7,709 nt of DNA from Gammaproteobacteria bacterium (GTDB lineage Bacteria; Pseudomonadota; Gammaproteobacteria; SZUA-229). The notes under the pieces were generated by a model. The model did not search any database. It saw only the letters and a list, made by a program, of their open reading frames with translations, and was not told the origin of the DNA. The stretch covers positions 1-7,709 of the forward strand of contig WFUQ01000149.1 of assembly GCA_015484935.1 (NCBI GenBank). Direction: 5' to 3'. Positions 5,821 to 7,709 of this stretch are shown in pieces; the first letter of the stretch is position 1, and every line of letters starts with the position of its first letter. The position numbers and the translations under genes were made by a program.

Positions 5821-6007
5821 CGCTACGGTTGTCGTCTGCTTCGGTCGATTTTGAGCGTCGGTCTTCCTCATCATCGTCCATCAATATCTGGTGGGCGGGG
5901 CCTTCCATGTCATCGAACTGATCGGATTTCACCGCCCAGAAAAACACCCAGATGATGACGACGACCAGTACCAGTGCGACCGGCAGTAACAGATAGATAA
6001 TATTCAT
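5810..6007 (-). CDS. ccoS: cbb3-type cytochrome oxidase assembly protein CcoS
   Basis: CcoS is a small inner-membrane protein needed to assemble active cbb3 oxidase; in Rhodobacter it is reported to be required for inserting the cofactors of the CcoN subunit. The 65 residues begin with one hydrophobic helix (about 3-27) that ends in the family signature FFWAVKSDQFDDMEGPAH (27-44), followed by ILMDDDEED and a polar, acidic tail. Length and motif are typical. It starts 29 bases after the ccoI stop, the usual ccoI-ccoS order, and overlaps the next gene by 11 bases. Confidence 0.95.
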   Translation of the reverse strand: MNIIYLLLPVALVLVVVIIWVFFWAVKSDQFDDMEGPAHQILMDDDEEDRRSKSTEADDNRSDGS

Positions 6008-6036
6008 GGCTGCATTGTATCGTGTTGTGCTGTGGA

Positions 6037-7709
6037 TTAGCGGCTGAGTCTCAGCGCGTTCAGCACCACGATCAGCGAGCTGGCAGACATACCGATCGCA
6101 GCCAGCCAGGGTTGTACCAGTCCGGCTGCCGCTGCCGGGATGGCGAGCAGATTATAGGCGATGGCCCAGCCCAGATTCTGTTTGATGATGCTGAAAGTTT
6201 TTCTGGCGAGCAGATAACCGCTGGCGATGTGCCTGATCTGGTCGGATATCAGTACCATGTCGGCATGCGTGGTCGCCAGTTCGCTGCCGCTGCCCATGGC
6301 GATAGAGACATCCGCGCCTGCCAGTACCGGTGCATCGTTGATACCGTCTCCGGTCATGACGACGATTCTGCCCTGTTGTTGCAGCTGTCGGACATAGTCC
6401 AGTTTGGTCTCGGGGCGTGTTTCTGCCGCCACCGATTCGATGTGTAACTGCTTCGCCACCTGTTCGGTGATACCGCTCTGGTCACCGGACAGCAGATGGG
6501 TGTGGATGTGGCTGGCGCGCAATGTTGCCACCATGGCTTTCGCCTGCTCCCGTATTTCATCGGCAAAACTGAACAATGCCACTGCCTGCGTCTGAGTCGC
6601 CAGGATGATGGTGGTCTGTTGCTGCTCGTTCAGCTGTTGTAACAACTCATCAGAAAGCTCGAATTGCGCCTGTTGCCGGATGTGTTCGCTGTTACCGATG
6701 AGCCACAGGGTGCCGTCTATCATGCCGCTGATGCCTGTACCGGGCGTGTTGTGGCACTGGGTTGCGGTTACCGGGTTCTGATCTACCCGTTCGAGTATGG
6801 CTCTCGCCAGTGGGTGTTCCGATTCGGCTTCGAGTGCGGCTGCGATCTGCAGGCATCGTGTTTCATCCAGGTCAGCCAGAGTGGTGATATGGTCGATATC
6901 GAGTCTGCCTCGAGTCAGGGTGCCGGTCTTGTCGAATACGAAGTCGGTGGCACTGGCGAGCGTTTCCAGTACGTGTTCCTTGACCGGTAGCAGTCCCAGT
7001 TTGGCGAGTTGACCACTGGCCGCAGTCAGTGCGGTGGGTGTCGCCAGCGACAGAGCGCAGGGGCAGGTGACGACCAGGGTGGCGATGCTGTATTCCAGCC
7101 AGAACTCGGAGCCCTGCTGATACCAGTAGAACGCCACCAGTGCAGTGACGCTCAGGATGACCAGTACGAACCGGGAGGCAAAACGGTCAGCCAGAAAAGC
7201 GATACGGGGTTTGTTCAACTGCGCTTCTTCCAGCAGCCGATGGATGGAGGCGATGACGGTCTCGTCACCGGTATGTTGTACTTCGATAACCAGCGCATTC
7301 TCGGTGTTGGTACTGCCACCGATGACCTGATCGCCTGCAGATTTTGTCACGGGAAAACTTTCACCTGTGAGCAGCGATTCGTTGACACCGGAGGTGCCGC
7401 GAACCACGATGCCATCGGCTGCGATGTTGTCACCGGGTTTGACCAGGATGTGGTCACCGACCTGTAGTTCTGCCACCGGCACCACCTGCTGTTCGTTGCC
7501 GTCGAGTCGTGTCGCCACGGCGGGTGTGAGTCTGAGTAAGGATTCGGTCTGCTCGGAGCTGCGTTTGCGTGCGACCATCTCGAAATAGCGCGCGATCAGC
7601 AGGAAGAAAGTGAACATACTGACCGAGTCGTAATACACTGCGCCCTGACCGATGATGGTGTGATACACGCTGGCGATGAAGGCGATACCCATGCCGAGTG
7701 CGATCGGCA
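6037..7709 (-). CDS. ccoI: CcoI copper-transporting P1B-type ATPase, C-terminal part (cut by window edge)
   Basis: CcoI (FixI) is an inner-membrane copper ATPase that supplies copper for the CuB centre of cbb3 oxidase. The frame is open to the right edge, so the N-terminal metal-binding domain and first membrane helices lie outside; the first ATG in view (7692) is internal. Numbering from that Met, the actuator TGES is at 109-112, the metal-site motif TCPCALSLATP is at 209-219, and the phosphorylated DKTGT has Asp254. SEHPLA is at 291-296, the hinge GDGIND is at 448-453, and a last membrane pair runs from about 505 to 547 with the MSASS motif. Neighbouring ccoS makes CcoI a better call than a general CopA. 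No frameshift or missing residue is seen. Confidence 0.95.
   Translation of the reverse strand, partial: PIALGMGIAFIASVYHTIIGQGAVYYDSVSMFTFFLLIARYFEMVARKRSSEQTESLLRLTPAVATRLDGNEQQVVPVAELQVGDHILVKPGDNIAADGIVVRGTSGVNESLLTGESFPVTKSAGDQVIGGSTNTENALVIEVQHTGDETVIASIHRLLEEAQLNKPRIAFLADRFASRFVLVILSVTALVAFYWYQQGSEFWLEYSIATLVVTCPCALSLATPTALTAASGQLAKLGLLPVKEHVLETLASATDFVFDKTGTLTRGRLDIDHITTLADLDETRCLQIAAALEAESEHPLARAILERVDQNPVTATQCHNTPGTGISGMIDGTLWLIGNSEHIRQQAQFELSDELLQQLNEQQQTTIILATQTQAVALFSFADEIREQAKAMVATLRASHIHTHLLSGDQSGITEQVAKQLHIESVAAETRPETKLDYVRQLQQQGRIVVMTGDGINDAPVLAGADVSIAMGSGSELATTHADMVLISDQIRHIASGYLLARKTFSIIKQNLGWAIAYNLLAIPAAAAGLVQPWLAAIGMSASSLIVVLNALRLSR

Noticed and set aside
5821..5874. An N-terminal extension of the zinc-ribbon protein from ATG 5874
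   Set aside because: It would overlap ccoS by 65 bases, and its residues come from the acidic-tail coding region of ccoS in another frame. The 11-base overlap from 5820 is more usual.
5329..5955. A 208-codon open frame on the plus strand
   Set aside because: It is antisense to ccoS and the zinc-ribbon gene, shows no recognisable domain, and is best explained as a shadow of the minus-strand genes.
7690..7692. ATG 7692 as the start of ccoI
   Set aside because: The reading frame stays open to the window edge, and the N-terminal metal-binding domain and first membrane helices expected of CcoI are still missing, so this Met is internal.
1..7709. tRNA, rRNA or riboswitch genes
   Set aside because: No cloverleaf, rRNA-like stretch or recognisable riboswitch core was seen in the intergenic regions, all of which are short.

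Overview
The window looks like a chromosomal segment of a gammaproteobacterium. The evidence is a divergent rhlB/trxA pair followed by rho, as in E. coli, full-length rho and purD products of E. coli length, and the 3' end of a cbb3 cytochrome oxidase maturation cluster (ccoI-ccoS). I cannot narrow the genus. Every base lies in or near a recognisable gene or regulatory stretch, and the longest gene-free piece is about 220 bases.

Layout. The first seven codons of rhlB leave the left edge on the minus strand. A 220-base divergent promoter region follows, then trxA and rho on the plus strand. Between trxA and rho lies a structured leader that ends in a C-rich, G-poor stretch, as expected for autogenous control by Rho. 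Everything to the right of rho is on the minus strand: hipA, hipB, purD, a small zinc-ribbon protein of unknown function, ccoS and ccoI. ccoI is cut by the right edge.

The distinctive part is 1988-3877. A hipBA (type II toxin-antitoxin) operon sits between rho and purD and is bracketed by two direct copies of a 118-base element that match at 114 of 118 positions. Each copy is itself a nested inverted repeat: 29-base outer arms, an inner hairpin and a 10-base perfect palindrome. Removing one copy plus hipBA would leave rho and purD converging on a single hairpin element. This suggests that hipBA arrived as a cassette, or that the element was duplicated around it. The hipB control region holds three 18-base operators, TATAAC-N6-GTTATA, with starts exactly 27 bases apart and overlapping two nested promoters. 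HipB and HipA are full length with all key motifs, so the module appears intact.

How the genes work together. TrxA, Rho and RhlB are housekeeping (thiol redox, transcription termination, RNA helicase). PurD is a purine biosynthesis enzyme. CcoI and CcoS load copper into and help assemble the cbb3 oxidase, which implies microaerobic respiration. The zinc-ribbon protein overlaps the end of ccoS and may belong to that operon. HipBA is the accessory element here.
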